In this document: positions 47,345 to 56,921 of the stretch, one piece after another
Numbering within the stretch: the stretch's first letter is position 1
Layout of the letters: each line of letters begins with the position of its first letter
Assembly (NCBI RefSeq): GCF_016234775.1
Contig: NZ_JACRAH010000031.1
Location: 62,001 to 126,000 of the forward strand
Origin: Aquabacterium sp.
GTDB taxonomy: Bacteria; Pseudomonadota; Gammaproteobacteria; Burkholderiales; Burkholderiaceae_C
Reading direction: 5' to 3'
DNA: 64,000 nt
Position numbers and translations under genes: made by a program
Notes under the pieces: generated by a model
Told to the model about the DNA's origin: nothing
The model's database searches: none
What the model saw: only the letters and a program-made list of their open reading frames with translations

Positions 47345-47424
47345 GTAGGTAGATTCAGGCTGGATGTGGCTCGGATTGCGCGATGATGGCAGCTTAATCC
47401 GAAGTTTGCAGATCACCCCCACCC

Positions 47425-48159
47425 ATGCCAGTCGATTACCTCAGGACGCTCACGGCCCCGGAGCGTACACGCCAGAGCAACCTGCATCTGGGCCTGTCAC
47501 TGGCCTTCGTGGCCGGCGCCACCAACGCGGGCGGCTTCCTGGCGGTCAAGGAATACACCTCTCACATGACGGGTGTGGTCTCCAGCATGGCTGATGACCT
47601 GGCCCTGGGTCGCATGGACCTGGTGCTGGACTGGTTCACCTCCCTGCTGGCTTTCCTGCTGGGAGCAGCCACCTCGGCCGTGATGATCAACTGGGCGCGC
47701 CGCCGGCGTTCCCGACACGAGTACACGCTGCCCCTGCTGCTGGAGGCCTCCCTGTTGCTGGCGTTTGGCGTGCTGGGGTATATGCATCACCTGATCGGCA
47801 CGTCCATGGGCATCACCGTGGGTCTGCTGTGCTATGTGATGGGCTTGCAGAACGCCATGATCACGAAAGTGTCCAACGCCGAGATCCGCACCACGCATGT
47901 GACCGGGCTGGTCACGGACATCGGCATCGAGCTGGGCAAGCTGTTGTACTGGAACCGTTCGCCGGACAGCGTGGCCATGCCGCTGGTTCGGGTGAACCAG
48001 GAGCGCCTTATCGTGCACGTGAAGTTGGTGCTGTCCTTTTTCGTCGGTGGCGTGATCGGTGCGCTGGGTTTCAAGCATGTGGGCTATGTGTCCACGGTGC
48101 CCCTGGCCATCGTGCTGGCATTGCTGTCCTCGGCGCAATTCCTGCCTGCCCGTCGCTAG
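47425..48159 (+). CDS. YoaK family (DUF1275) membrane protein
   Basis: This 244-residue protein with six predicted helices belongs to the DUF1275/YoaK family of unknown function. Markers are LSLAFVAGATNAGGFLAVKEYTSHMTGVVSSMADDLALG near the N-terminus (the family's GxxDAxxF-like and THMTGN-like motif, here SHMTGV) and MGLQNAMITKVSNAEIRTTHVTGLVTDIGIELG in the middle. It lies 9 bases upstream of the dioxygenase gene and probably shares its transcript. Confidence 0.88.
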   Translation: MPVDYLRTLTAPERTRQSNLHLGLSLAFVAGATNAGGFLAVKEYTSHMTGVVSSMADDLALGRMDLVLDWFTSLLAFLLGAATSAVMINWARRRRSRHEYTLPLLLEASLLLAFGVLGYMHHLIGTSMGITVGLLCYVMGLQNAMITKVSNAEIRTTHVTGLVTDIGIELGKLLYWNRSPDSVAMPLVRVNQERLIVHVKLVLSFFVGGVIGALGFKHVGYVSTVPLAIVLALLSSAQFLPARR

Positions 48160-48168
48160 ACTTTCACC

Positions 48169-49044
48169 ATGGATCCCACCAAGCCCACGCAAGACACCCC
48201 GCTGCCAACCCTGTTTCTGTCTCACGGCTCACCGATGATCGCCCTCGAGCCGGGGGCCGCCGGGCAGTTCATGAGAGAGCTGGGGCCGGCCATTGACCAG
48301 CTCTGGGGTAGACCCAAGGCCGTGGTGATCATGTCGCCGCACACGGCCACGCGCACGCCCTTCGTGCTGGGCGCGGCTCACCATCAGACCATCCATGACT
48401 TTGGCGGCTTCCCGGCCGCCCTGTATGAGATCCGCTACGAAGCAGCTGGCGCACCAGCCCTGGCACAAGAGATCACACGTTTGCTGACCAAGGCAGGCCT
48501 GCCCGCCCAGTTCACGCCGCAAGGTGGCCTGGATCACGGCATCTGGACCACCTTGATGCACGTGTACCCACAGGTGGATGTGCCCGTGGTGCCGGTGTCC
48601 TTGATGCCGCACACGAAGCCTGCCGACATGCTGGCCTTGGGCCGGGCGCTGCGCAGTCTGAGCAAGCAGGGCATCCTGGTGATCGGATCAGGCAGCCTGA
48701 CGCACAATCTGCAGCGCTTTTTTGGCTCGCCAAGCCCGATAGACGCCCCGGAAGAAGAGGACTGCGCGGCGTTTCGCGCCTGGGTAGACAACCGGACCAG
48801 GGTGGCCGATTGGCCAGCTTTGCTGGACTACCGCGCCCAAGCCCCCTACGCTCGTGAGATGCACCCCACAGACGAGCACTGGCTGCCTTTCTACTTTGCA
48901 GCTGGCGCCGCAGTTGAAGGCGATGCATCGGTACCGGCTCAAGGGATGCGACTGCACAGCAGCGTGACGCACGGGCATCTGGCGCTGGATGCATATGGCT
49001 TCGGGCCGGGTGTCGAGGCCTTGGCTCGCCAAATGGGCGTGTGA
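48169..49044 (+). CDS. DODA-type extradiol ring-cleavage dioxygenase family protein
   Basis: This 291-residue protein belongs to the LigB/DODA (YgiD) group of class III extradiol dioxygenases. Likely metal-binding residues are His in FLSHGSPM, His in VIMSPHTA, and His/Glu in the central GLDHGIWTTLMHVYPQ. YgiD is a zinc- or iron-dependent enzyme that can open DOPA-type rings in vitro; the natural substrate here is unknown. It lies at the end of a plus-strand pair with the YoaK gene, followed by a 0.6-kb gene-free region with inverted structured repeats. Confidence 0.88.
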   Translation: MDPTKPTQDTPLPTLFLSHGSPMIALEPGAAGQFMRELGPAIDQLWGRPKAVVIMSPHTATRTPFVLGAAHHQTIHDFGGFPAALYEIRYEAAGAPALAQEITRLLTKAGLPAQFTPQGGLDHGIWTTLMHVYPQVDVPVVPVSLMPHTKPADMLALGRALRSLSKQGILVIGSGSLTHNLQRFFGSPSPIDAPEEEDCAAFRAWVDNRTRVADWPALLDYRAQAPYAREMHPTDEHWLPFYFAAGAAVEGDASVPAQGMRLHSSVTHGHLALDAYGFGPGVEALARQMGV

Positions 49045-49091
49045 CTTAGCGCTGGGTTTGCGCTGCTGTTGATGCGTCTTGGTGGCGTTCT

Positions 49092-49105
49092 CTTCATGCA
49101 TGAAG
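49092..49105. repeat. Perfect 14-bp palindrome
   Basis: CTTCATGCATGAAG is fully self-complementary. It lies 20 bases before element A and about 50 bases after the dioxygenase stop. It could be a dimer binding site, but no adjacent promoter is clear. Confidence 0.6.
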
Positions 49106-49125
49106 CGAGCGCGACCAGGTGAACC

Positions 49126-49247
49126 GGGTGGGCGGCTTCCGCTCCTGACGCGGGCCATCACCGCATCGCGACTCGGTCACCTCGTCAACACCGACCAGGC
49201 GGTTCACGAGTCAGGACACCGCGAATGGTCGCTTCAGCCGCCCACCC
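49126..49247 (+). repeat. Structured repeat, element A
   Basis: A 99-base core (49138-49236) is enclosed by a perfect 12-bp inverted repeat, GGGTGGGCGGCT (49126-49137) with AGCCGCCCACCC (49236-49247); the last core base is shared. The core has three blocks that recur exactly in element B at the same spacing: 18 bases from 49138, CCTCGTCAACAC in the middle, and 25 bases ending at 49236. The family is not one I recognise. Confidence 0.75.
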
Positions 49248-49398
49248 AATTCACCCGGTCCGACACAGGGGTCGCCTGGCACGATTGAACAGCCGCCAGC
49301 ACCTACCCGTAACGCATTTCCTTTCACCACTTCCGGTCCCGCGCCACGCTGCCACGCGTGCACCACTCACACCTCTTGCCAGCCCTCGGCATGTCGCG

Positions 49399-49543
49399 GG
49401 ATGGCGGTGGCAAGCGACTGTGAAGCGACCATTCGCGGTGTCCTGGCTGGTGGCATGGGCAGGCTCGTGTTGACGAGGCAAAGGCGGCGCCGCTCGGTGG
49501 TCGCCCGCGTCAGGAGCGGAACAGGCGCTTGCCGCCGTCGTCC
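49399..49543 (-). repeat. Structured repeat, element B (inverted copy)
   Basis: Read on the minus strand, a 100-base core (49520-49421) carries the same 18-, 12- and 25-base blocks as element A, with variable segments of 24 and 21 bases between them. It is enclosed by a different inverted repeat: CGCTTGCC (49526-49533) with GGCAAGCG (49409-49416), extended by wobble pairs. The ends differ in sequence from element A yet remain complementary. Confidence 0.75.
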
Positions 49544-49588
49544 CGTTGCCCCCACATCCGCACGAACAAAAACACAAAGGCAAAAAGC

Positions 49589-49620
49589 AAAAAGGCCATC
49601 AGAGCAACACTCTGACGGCC
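49589..49620 (-). terminator. Intrinsic terminator of add
   Basis: On the minus strand GGCCGTCAGAG (49620-49610) pairs with CTCTGATGGCC (49604-49594) with one G-U pair and a 5-base loop, followed by TTTTTGC. It lies about 47 bases after the add stop. Confidence 0.92.
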
Positions 49621-49667
49621 CATGAAGCCAAGCGAAACAAGCGCCTCAGCGAAGCATCAAACCAACC

Positions 49668-50735
<1,068 letters not shown>

Positions 50736-50743
50736 TCAGAGGC

Positions 50744-51910
50744 TTACTTGCCGGAAGGCACGGCACCATCCACGCCCTTGACGTAGAAGTTGATGCCGCC
50801 CAGGAACTTGTCATCGGCCACGGCGTCCTTGGCCACGACTTCCTTGCCGTCCTGACCCAGGATGGGGCCCTTCCAGATCACGAAGCTGCCATCCTTCAGG
50901 CCGGCCTTGACCGTCTCGACCTTGGCCTTCAGATCAGCCGGCACCTTGTCGGAGATGGACACGATGTCGATCGCGCCTTCCTTCACACCCCACCAGACAC
51001 CACCGGTCTGCCATGTGCCTTCCAGGGCGTCCTTGGTGGCTTTGACGTAGTACGGAGCCCAGTTGATGATGGCCGAGGCCAGGTGAGCCTTGGGGCCAAA
51101 CTGGGTCATGTCCGAATCCCAGCCGAAGGCGTATTTACCGGCCTTTTCAGCGGTCTGCAGCACGGCGGGCGAATCGGTGTTCTGGAACAGCACGTCGGCC
51201 CCCTGGTTGAGCAGGCTTTGCGCGCCTTCGGTTTCCTTGGGAGGATCAAACCACGCGTTCACCCACACGACCTTGGTCTTGATCTTGGGGTTGACGCTTT
51301 GCGCGCCCAGCGTGAAGGTGTTGATGTTGCGAATCACTTCGGGGATGGGGATCGAGCCCACCACGCCGATCACGCCAGACTTGCTCATGCCGCCCGCGAT
51401 CACCCCCGCCATGTAGGCGCCTTCATAGGTGCGCGAGTCGTAGGTGCGCATGTTCGGCGCGGTCTTGTAGCCGGTGGCGTGCTCGAACTTGACGTCCTTG
51501 CTGTCGGCTGCCACCTTGAGCATGGGTTCCATGTAGCCAAAGGTGGTGCCGAAGATCAGGGTGTTGCCCTGGCCCACCAGATCGCGGATCACGCGCTCGG
51601 CCTCAGGGCCCTCAGGCACCTTCTCCACAAAGGTGGTCTTGACCTTGTCGCCGAATTCCTTTTCGATGGCCAGGCGACCCGCGTTGTGTGCGTAAGTCCA
51701 GCCGGCATCGCCCACAGGGCCCACATAGGCAAAGGCAATCTTCAGCGGGCCGGCAGGTGCGGCAGCGGCCGAAGCGGCTTCGGAAGCGCCAGAAGCGGCC
51801 TCAGGGGCTGCAGCCTCCTTCTTGCCACAGCCGACCAGGGCGGCGGATGTAGCCAGCGTGGCCCAGCCCGCCAACTTCAACAAAGAACGCTTGGACATCG
51901 GTGAAGTCAT
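50744..51910 (-). CDS. BMP family ABC transporter substrate-binding lipoprotein
   Basis: This 388-residue lipoprotein delivers its ligand to the membrane permeases. The signal peptide ends with the lipobox SAALVGCGKK (Cys at about residue 28). The BMP/PnrA family motifs are visible: KIAFAYVGPVGDAGWTYAHN near residue 55, and AGGMSKSGVIGVVGSIPIPEV. BMP proteins bind purine nucleosides in characterised members, which fits the deaminase and xanthine dehydrogenase neighbours. The ATG at 51910 has a GGAGA site. It is last of the transporter genes, 85 bases after a permease gene. Confidence 0.93.
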   Translation of the reverse strand: MTSPMSKRSLLKLAGWATLATSAALVGCGKKEAAAPEAASGASEAASAAAAPAGPLKIAFAYVGPVGDAGWTYAHNAGRLAIEKEFGDKVKTTFVEKVPEGPEAERVIRDLVGQGNTLIFGTTFGYMEPMLKVAADSKDVKFEHATGYKTAPNMRTYDSRTYEGAYMAGVIAGGMSKSGVIGVVGSIPIPEVIRNINTFTLGAQSVNPKIKTKVVWVNAWFDPPKETEGAQSLLNQGADVLFQNTDSPAVLQTAEKAGKYAFGWDSDMTQFGPKAHLASAIINWAPYYVKATKDALEGTWQTGGVWWGVKEGAIDIVSISDKVPADLKAKVETVKAGLKDGSFVIWKGPILGQDGKEVVAKDAVADDKFLGGINFYVKGVDGAVPSGK

Positions 51911-51995
51911 GTCATCTCCAGGGTTGAAAACAGCTCAAAAACAAAGGGTTTGATCTGGACAGCCGGTGCAATGATCGTGCCGCGATCATGCCAAT

Positions 51996-52931
51996 TCAGG
52001 CGCCAGGATGGAAGGGTTTCCCGAGCGATGCGGGCATGTTGATGCGAATCCACGTCGGATTGCGCGAGATCAACACCAGCACCACGATGGTCGAGAGATA
52101 AGGCAGCATCGTCAGCCACTGGCTGGGGATCTGCACGCCCTGCCCTTGCAACTGAAACTGCAACATGGTGACGCCGCCAAACAGGTAAGCGCCCAACAGA
52201 ACGCGCGCGGGGCGCCAGGTGGCGAACGTGGTCAAGGCCAGGGCGATCCAGCCCTTGCCTGCCACCATGCCCTCGACCCACATGGGCGTGTAGACCATCG
52301 AGATATAGGCGCCCGCCAGCCCGCACAAGGCCCCACCGACCATCACAGCCAACAGACGGATAGGGCGAACGGGATAGCCCAGCGCGTGCGCCGATTCGGG
52401 CGACTCGCCCACGGCGCGCAAGACCAGACCAGCGCGAGACTTCAGCAGGAACCAGCTCAGCCCGATCACCAGCGCCATGGCGCCGTAGACCAAGGGGTGG
52501 TGCTTGAACAAAGCGGGGCCGACAAAGGGCATGTCAGACAGGAAGGGGATGTCGAAGTGCGCGCGCTCGGGCAAGCGCTGCTGCGTGTACTGGATACCCG
52601 CAAAGGCGCTCAAGCCCGCGCCAAACAGGCTCAAGGCCAGCCCGCTGGCGTACTGGTTGGTATTGAGCCAGATCACCAGCACACCGAACAAGGCGGCCAT
52701 GCCCGCGCCAGCCAGGGCCCCTGCAGCAAAGCCCAGCACATCGCTGCCGGTATGCACACAGGTGGCGTAGCCCGCGATGGCGGCCACCAGCATCATTCCT
52801 TCGGCGCCCAGATTGAGCACGCCTGCACGCTCATTGATCAACAGCCCCAGCGCGGCCAGGGCCACGACGGTGCCGGCATTGAGCGTGGCGGCAATCAGCA
52901 GCGCCAGAGAGTCAGCGGTCATTCCGGTCAT
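51996..52931 (-). CDS. ABC transporter permease (BMP-type, second subunit)
   Basis: This 311-residue inner-membrane permease of the BPD_transp_2 family has eight or so helices. NERAGVLNLGAEGMMLVAAI near residue 35 is the cytoplasmic EAA-like coupling segment of this family (the ribose/nucleoside type). Its ATG overlaps the stop of the other permease gene (52928-52931). With that permease, the ATPase and the BMP lipoprotein it forms a full nucleoside-type importer. Confidence 0.93.
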   Translation of the reverse strand: MTGMTADSLALLIAATLNAGTVVALAALGLLINERAGVLNLGAEGMMLVAAIAGYATCVHTGSDVLGFAAGALAGAGMAALFGVLVIWLNTNQYASGLALSLFGAGLSAFAGIQYTQQRLPERAHFDIPFLSDMPFVGPALFKHHPLVYGAMALVIGLSWFLLKSRAGLVLRAVGESPESAHALGYPVRPIRLLAVMVGGALCGLAGAYISMVYTPMWVEGMVAGKGWIALALTTFATWRPARVLLGAYLFGGVTMLQFQLQGQGVQIPSQWLTMLPYLSTIVVLVLISRNPTWIRINMPASLGKPFHPGA

Positions 52932-53989
52932 TTGGCAGCCACCCAGCGCAGACGTTGATGGATGAAGGTGTCACAGGCCAGCAAGGCGAACAGCAGCAAG
53001 CCCTGGAACACGCCCGTGATGGCCTTGGGCAGGCCCAGACGCGACTGCGCCAGCTCGCCACCGATGTAGAACATGCTCATCAGCACCGCGGAAAACACGA
53101 TGCCCACAGGGTGAAGGCGACCGACAAAGGCCACGATGATGGCGCCAAAGCCGTAGCCCAAGGGGATGTAAGGCGTGAGTTGCCCCTGGGGCCCGGCCGC
53201 ATCCAGCCCGCCTGCCAGCCCCGCCATGCCCCCGGACAGCAGCAAAGCCGTCCACAAGGCACTGCGCGACGAGAACCCGGCGTAACGAGAGGCCGCTGGC
53301 GCCAGCCCACCGACTTGCAACTGAAAGCCGGCATAGGTACGGGCCAGAAACACCGTGAGCACCAGCACAGACACCGCTGCAATGTAGATGCCGACGTTCA
53401 TGCGCAAGCCCGACACCAGCTTGGGCACACGCGAGGCCTCCAGGAAGGTGATGGTCTGGGGGAAGTTGTAGCCCTGCGGGTCCTTCCAGGGCCCGTAGAC
53501 CAGGTAACTCAATACCATCTCGGCCACATAGACCAGCATCAGGCTGCACAGAATCTCGCTGGCATTGAAGCGATCACGCAACAAGGCCACGATGGCCGCC
53601 CAGAACATGCCGCCCAGGGCGCCTGCAGCCAGCACCAGCACCCACAGGCCGGCGCCGCTGTCTGGCGTGGCGCGCATTGCCACGCCACCCGCAAAGATGG
53701 CGCCCATGATGAACTGCCCTTCGGCACCGATGTTCCAGATATTGGCGCGAAAGCACACCGCCAGCCCCAGCCCGATCAGGATCAGGGGCGTGGCCTTGAC
53801 GCTCAGCTCGGACAAGGCATAGGTGCTCTTGAGGGGCTCCACAAAAAACATCTGCAAGCCCGCCAGAGGGTCCTTGCCCAGGGCGATGAACAGGCACACA
53901 CCCACCAGCACAGTGATGGCCAAGGCCAGCAGCGGCGAAGCCAGCATCAAGGTGGTCGACGGCGCGGGGCGAGGTTCAAGCTTGAACAT
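52928..53989 (-). CDS. ABC transporter permease (BMP-type, first subunit)
   Basis: This 353-residue inner-membrane permease starts MFKLEPRPAPSTTLMLASPLLAL. It has about ten helices and the NIWNIGAEGQFIMGAIFAGG segment that couples to the ATPase. The start at 53989 lies 14 bases inside the end of the ATPase gene; 15 more residues upstream in frame are not family-like. It overlaps both neighbours, so the three importer genes are probably translated as a block. Confidence 0.93.
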   Translation of the reverse strand: MFKLEPRPAPSTTLMLASPLLALAITVLVGVCLFIALGKDPLAGLQMFFVEPLKSTYALSELSVKATPLILIGLGLAVCFRANIWNIGAEGQFIMGAIFAGGVAMRATPDSGAGLWVLVLAAGALGGMFWAAIVALLRDRFNASEILCSLMLVYVAEMVLSYLVYGPWKDPQGYNFPQTITFLEASRVPKLVSGLRMNVGIYIAAVSVLVLTVFLARTYAGFQLQVGGLAPAASRYAGFSSRSALWTALLLSGGMAGLAGGLDAAGPQGQLTPYIPLGYGFGAIIVAFVGRLHPVGIVFSAVLMSMFYIGGELAQSRLGLPKAITGVFQGLLLFALLACDTFIHQRLRWVAAK

Positions 53990-55511
53990 GCGCGCCCCCC
54001 TGCCCGGCTGTCTCGTGCTGATCCCACAAGCCACTCATCCACTCACCGATGCGCTCGACCGTGGCATCTGCCACCGCCACACTGGGTGACAGGCGCCCCT
54101 TTTCCATCACCATCAGGCGATCACAGATCTCGAACAACTCGTGCAACTCCTCGCTCACGACCAGGATGGCGCAACCCGCATCACGCAGCTTGAGCAGCTC
54201 GCCACGAATCTGCGCCGCCGCACCCACATCCACACCCCAGGTGGGCTGGGACACCAGCAGCACACGGGGCTCGGCATCAATCTCGCGCCCCATGATGAAT
54301 TTCTGCAAATTGCCGCCCGACAGGCTGCGCGCCATCGCATGCGGGCCCGCGGCCTTGACCTTGAAGCGGTCGATCAGCTCGTTGGTCATGCCGATCACGC
54401 CCTGCATGCGCAGCCAGCCGCCCGGGCCAACCGCATCCATGCGGGTCAACAAGGTATTTTTTGCCAGCGACAAGGTAGGCACCGCACCGCGCCCCAGGCG
54501 CTCTTCGGGCACGCTGTTGAGCCCCAGCTTGCGCCGCTTCATGGGTGACTGACGGGTGACGTCGTGCCCGAACAGGGTGACGCTGCCCGGCGCGCCACGC
54601 GGGTCCTCGCCACTGAGCACGGCCATCAGGGCCTGCTGACCATTGCCCGACACCCCGGCGATGCCCAGGATCTCACCCGCGCACAAGGCAAAGTGGATGT
54701 CCTTGAGCGACATGCCGAACGGGTCTTCACTGGGCACGCTCAGGCCTTTGACGGCCAGCGCCACTTCGCCCAGCATGGGGGCTTTGCGCTCCAGCTCCAC
54801 CGGTTCGGAGCCAATCATCAAGCGCGACAGGCTGGCGTTGCTTTCCAGGCGTGGATCAACCTCGCCCGTGACCTTGCCACCTCGCATCACCGTACAGCGA
54901 TGGCACAGCGCGCGGATCTCGTCGAGCTTGTGGCTGATATAGAGGATGGCGCAGCCCCGATCGGCCAGGTGCCGCAAGGTACCGAACAGCTTTTCCACAG
55001 CCTGAGGCACCAGCACCGAGGTCGGTTCATCAAGGATGAGCAACTGGGGGTTGGTCATCAAGGCACGCACGATTTCGATGCGCTGGCGCTCCCCCACCGT
55101 CAGGGAATGCACATGTCGATCCGGGTCCACATCCAGGCCGTACTCACCCGCGACCTGGCGGATGCGCAGGGTGACCTCCTCCAGGCTGAGTGATTTGTTC
55201 AGCCCCAGCCACACGTTCTCGGCCGCCGTGAGCGTGTCAAACAGGGAGAAGTGCTGGAACACCATGCTGATGCCCAACTCGCGTGCCTCATGAGGCGACT
55301 TGACGCTGACGCGCTCGCCGTTGAAGTACACCTCACCCGCATCTGGTTTGACCGAACCGAAGATGATCTTCATGAGCGTGGACTTGCCAGCGCCGTTTTC
55401 GCCCAGCACCGCGTGGATTTCACCGGGCTGCACCTTCAAATTGACCGCGTCATTGGCGCGCACGCCGGGGTACTGCTTGGTGATGCCGCGCAATTCAAGA
55501 CGAGGGGTCAT
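53976..55511 (-). CDS. ABC transporter double ATP-binding protein (BMP/nucleoside type)
   Basis: This 511-residue protein has two ATPase halves. The first has Walker A GENGAGKSTL at about residues 37-46, a signature VGERQRIEI and Walker B LLILDEPTSVL. The second half (from ~260) has GVSGNGQQALM in place of a normal Walker A, LSGGNLQKFIMGREI as signature and LLVSQPTWGVD as Walker B; the degenerate second site is usual for sugar/nucleoside ATPases of this class. Its start overlaps the guaD stop (55508-55511), which couples uptake to guanine deamination. Confidence 0.94.
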   Translation of the reverse strand: MTPRLELRGITKQYPGVRANDAVNLKVQPGEIHAVLGENGAGKSTLMKIIFGSVKPDAGEVYFNGERVSVKSPHEARELGISMVFQHFSLFDTLTAAENVWLGLNKSLSLEEVTLRIRQVAGEYGLDVDPDRHVHSLTVGERQRIEIVRALMTNPQLLILDEPTSVLVPQAVEKLFGTLRHLADRGCAILYISHKLDEIRALCHRCTVMRGGKVTGEVDPRLESNASLSRLMIGSEPVELERKAPMLGEVALAVKGLSVPSEDPFGMSLKDIHFALCAGEILGIAGVSGNGQQALMAVLSGEDPRGAPGSVTLFGHDVTRQSPMKRRKLGLNSVPEERLGRGAVPTLSLAKNTLLTRMDAVGPGGWLRMQGVIGMTNELIDRFKVKAAGPHAMARSLSGGNLQKFIMGREIDAEPRVLLVSQPTWGVDVGAAAQIRGELLKLRDAGCAILVVSEELHELFEICDRLMVMEKGRLSPSVAVADATVERIGEWMSGLWDQHETAGQGGAHVQA

Positions 55512-56902
55512 GCTGTGATTCGCTTTTTGTATACAGTTTGACCAGCAATCATCGTGCCTGCCAGGTTGCGCTCATCACCCAGCGTCATCCAGACGAAGGC
55601 GCGTTCGTGCAGGTCACCTGAGGCCTGTGCCAGGCCATCGCGGTGCGTGGCCACAGGCCCAACAGCCCAATCCCACACAGCCAGATCGGCCATGCGCCCG
55701 GGCTCCACCTGACCTATTTCTTCGTCCAGCCCCAGATGGCGAGCAGCGCCCAGCGTGGCGGTGTACAAGGCCTTCCAGGCGGTCAGCCGCGTGCCCTGCA
55801 AGGCCTGGATCTTGTAGGCATCGGCCATGTTGCGCAGCATGGACAGGCTGGTGCCACCGCCCACATCACTGGCCAGGCTCACGTTGACGCCTTCCTGCTG
55901 TGCCTGGGCCCAGTCGAACAAACCACTGCCCAGAAACAGATTGGACGAGGGGCTGTGGGCAATCTGCGCGCCGCGTTCGCGCAACACGGCACGGTCGCGG
56001 TCGTCCAGCCAGATGCCGTGCGCCAGCACGCCACGGGCACCGATCAGGCCATCGCGGTCGTACACATCCAGGTAGCTGCGCGCATCCGGGAACAGCGACG
56101 CCACCCATCGCACCTCGTCGCGGTTTTCGGCCACGTGGGTCTGCATATAGGTGCCGTCATAGGTCTGGCACAACTGGCCGGCCATCATCAACTGCTCGGG
56201 CGTGCTGGTGGGCGCAAAACGCACCGTCACGGCAAAGGCCTGCCTGCCCTTGCCATGCCACAGGTCGATCAGGTCCACGCAGTCACGCTCGGCCTGGTCG
56301 ACATCGTCTCGCAGGCCTTCGGGTGCATGGCGGTTCATCAGCACCTTGCCCGTGATCAGACGCATGTTCTGCGCATGGGCCTGCTCGAACAAGGCATGCG
56401 CACTGACCTTGTGGACGGTCGGGAACACCACGGCCGTGGTCGTGCCGTGCGCCCACAAGGCCAGCAGAAAGCGCTCGGCGCCAGCCTGTGACACGGCCGG
56501 GTCCGCATAGCGTCGCTCAGCCGGGAAGGTGTAGGTATTGAGCCAGTCCAGCAGTTCCGTCCCGAAACTGGCGATCACGTCCAGCTGCGGGCAGTGAACA
56601 TGGGTGTCAATGAAACCCGGCATGATCAACTGGCCGCGATGGTCCTCCACGGGCACATCCTGCCAGCCGGCCGGCAAGGCCTTCGCGTGCGGCTGTACCG
56701 CGGCAATACGCCCCTCCTCGATCAGCACCACATGATCGGGCCGCCAGCGCACACCGGGCGCTTCCTTCGGCGGCGCGAATCCCGGGTCTGCGGTGAAGTC
56801 GAGCACATCGCCCCACAGCACGCGACGCCCGGATGAAACGGTGTCCGCCGGCGATGCCGAAGCCGCTGCGGATGCGGACGAATCTGTGCCTGAGTGGGTC
56901 AT
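55508..56902 (-). CDS. guaD: Guanine deaminase
   Basis: This 464-residue zinc amidohydrolase converts guanine to xanthine. The metal motif is GFIDTHVHCPQLDVIASFG, with TQ-HVAENRDEV, HGIWLDDRD and LASDVGGGTSLSMLRN later, all typical of GuaD. The ATG at 56902 gives ~25 Ser/Ala-rich residues before RVLWGDVLDFTADPGF, somewhat longer than usual; the frame up to 56995 overlaps the LysR gene. It lies 19 bases downstream of the LysR gene and supplies xanthine to the XdhABC enzyme encoded divergently. Confidence 0.94.
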   Translation of the reverse strand: MTHSGTDSSASAAASASPADTVSSGRRVLWGDVLDFTADPGFAPPKEAPGVRWRPDHVVLIEEGRIAAVQPHAKALPAGWQDVPVEDHRGQLIMPGFIDTHVHCPQLDVIASFGTELLDWLNTYTFPAERRYADPAVSQAGAERFLLALWAHGTTTAVVFPTVHKVSAHALFEQAHAQNMRLITGKVLMNRHAPEGLRDDVDQAERDCVDLIDLWHGKGRQAFAVTVRFAPTSTPEQLMMAGQLCQTYDGTYMQTHVAENRDEVRWVASLFPDARSYLDVYDRDGLIGARGVLAHGIWLDDRDRAVLRERGAQIAHSPSSNLFLGSGLFDWAQAQQEGVNVSLASDVGGGTSLSMLRNMADAYKIQALQGTRLTAWKALYTATLGAARHLGLDEEIGQVEPGRMADLAVWDWAVGPVATHRDGLAQASGDLHERAFVWMTLGDERNLAGTMIAGQTVYKKRITA

Positions 56903-56921
56903 GGAGGATGGGATCGCGCGG

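Larger units (their letters stand above)
49045..49667. other. Gene-free region with two inverted structured repeats
   Basis: These 623 bases between the dioxygenase gene and add carry no gene I can support. They hold a 14-bp palindrome (49092-49105), element A (49126-49247), a spacer of about 150 bases without recognised content, element B in opposite orientation (49399-49543), and the terminator of add (49589-49620). Confidence 0.7.

Noticed and set aside
49125..49545. CRISPR array or integron attC array at the structured repeats
   Set aside because: Only two copies, in opposite orientation, with ~100-base cores. No short direct repeats with unique spacers, no cas or integrase gene and no GTTRRRY core site.
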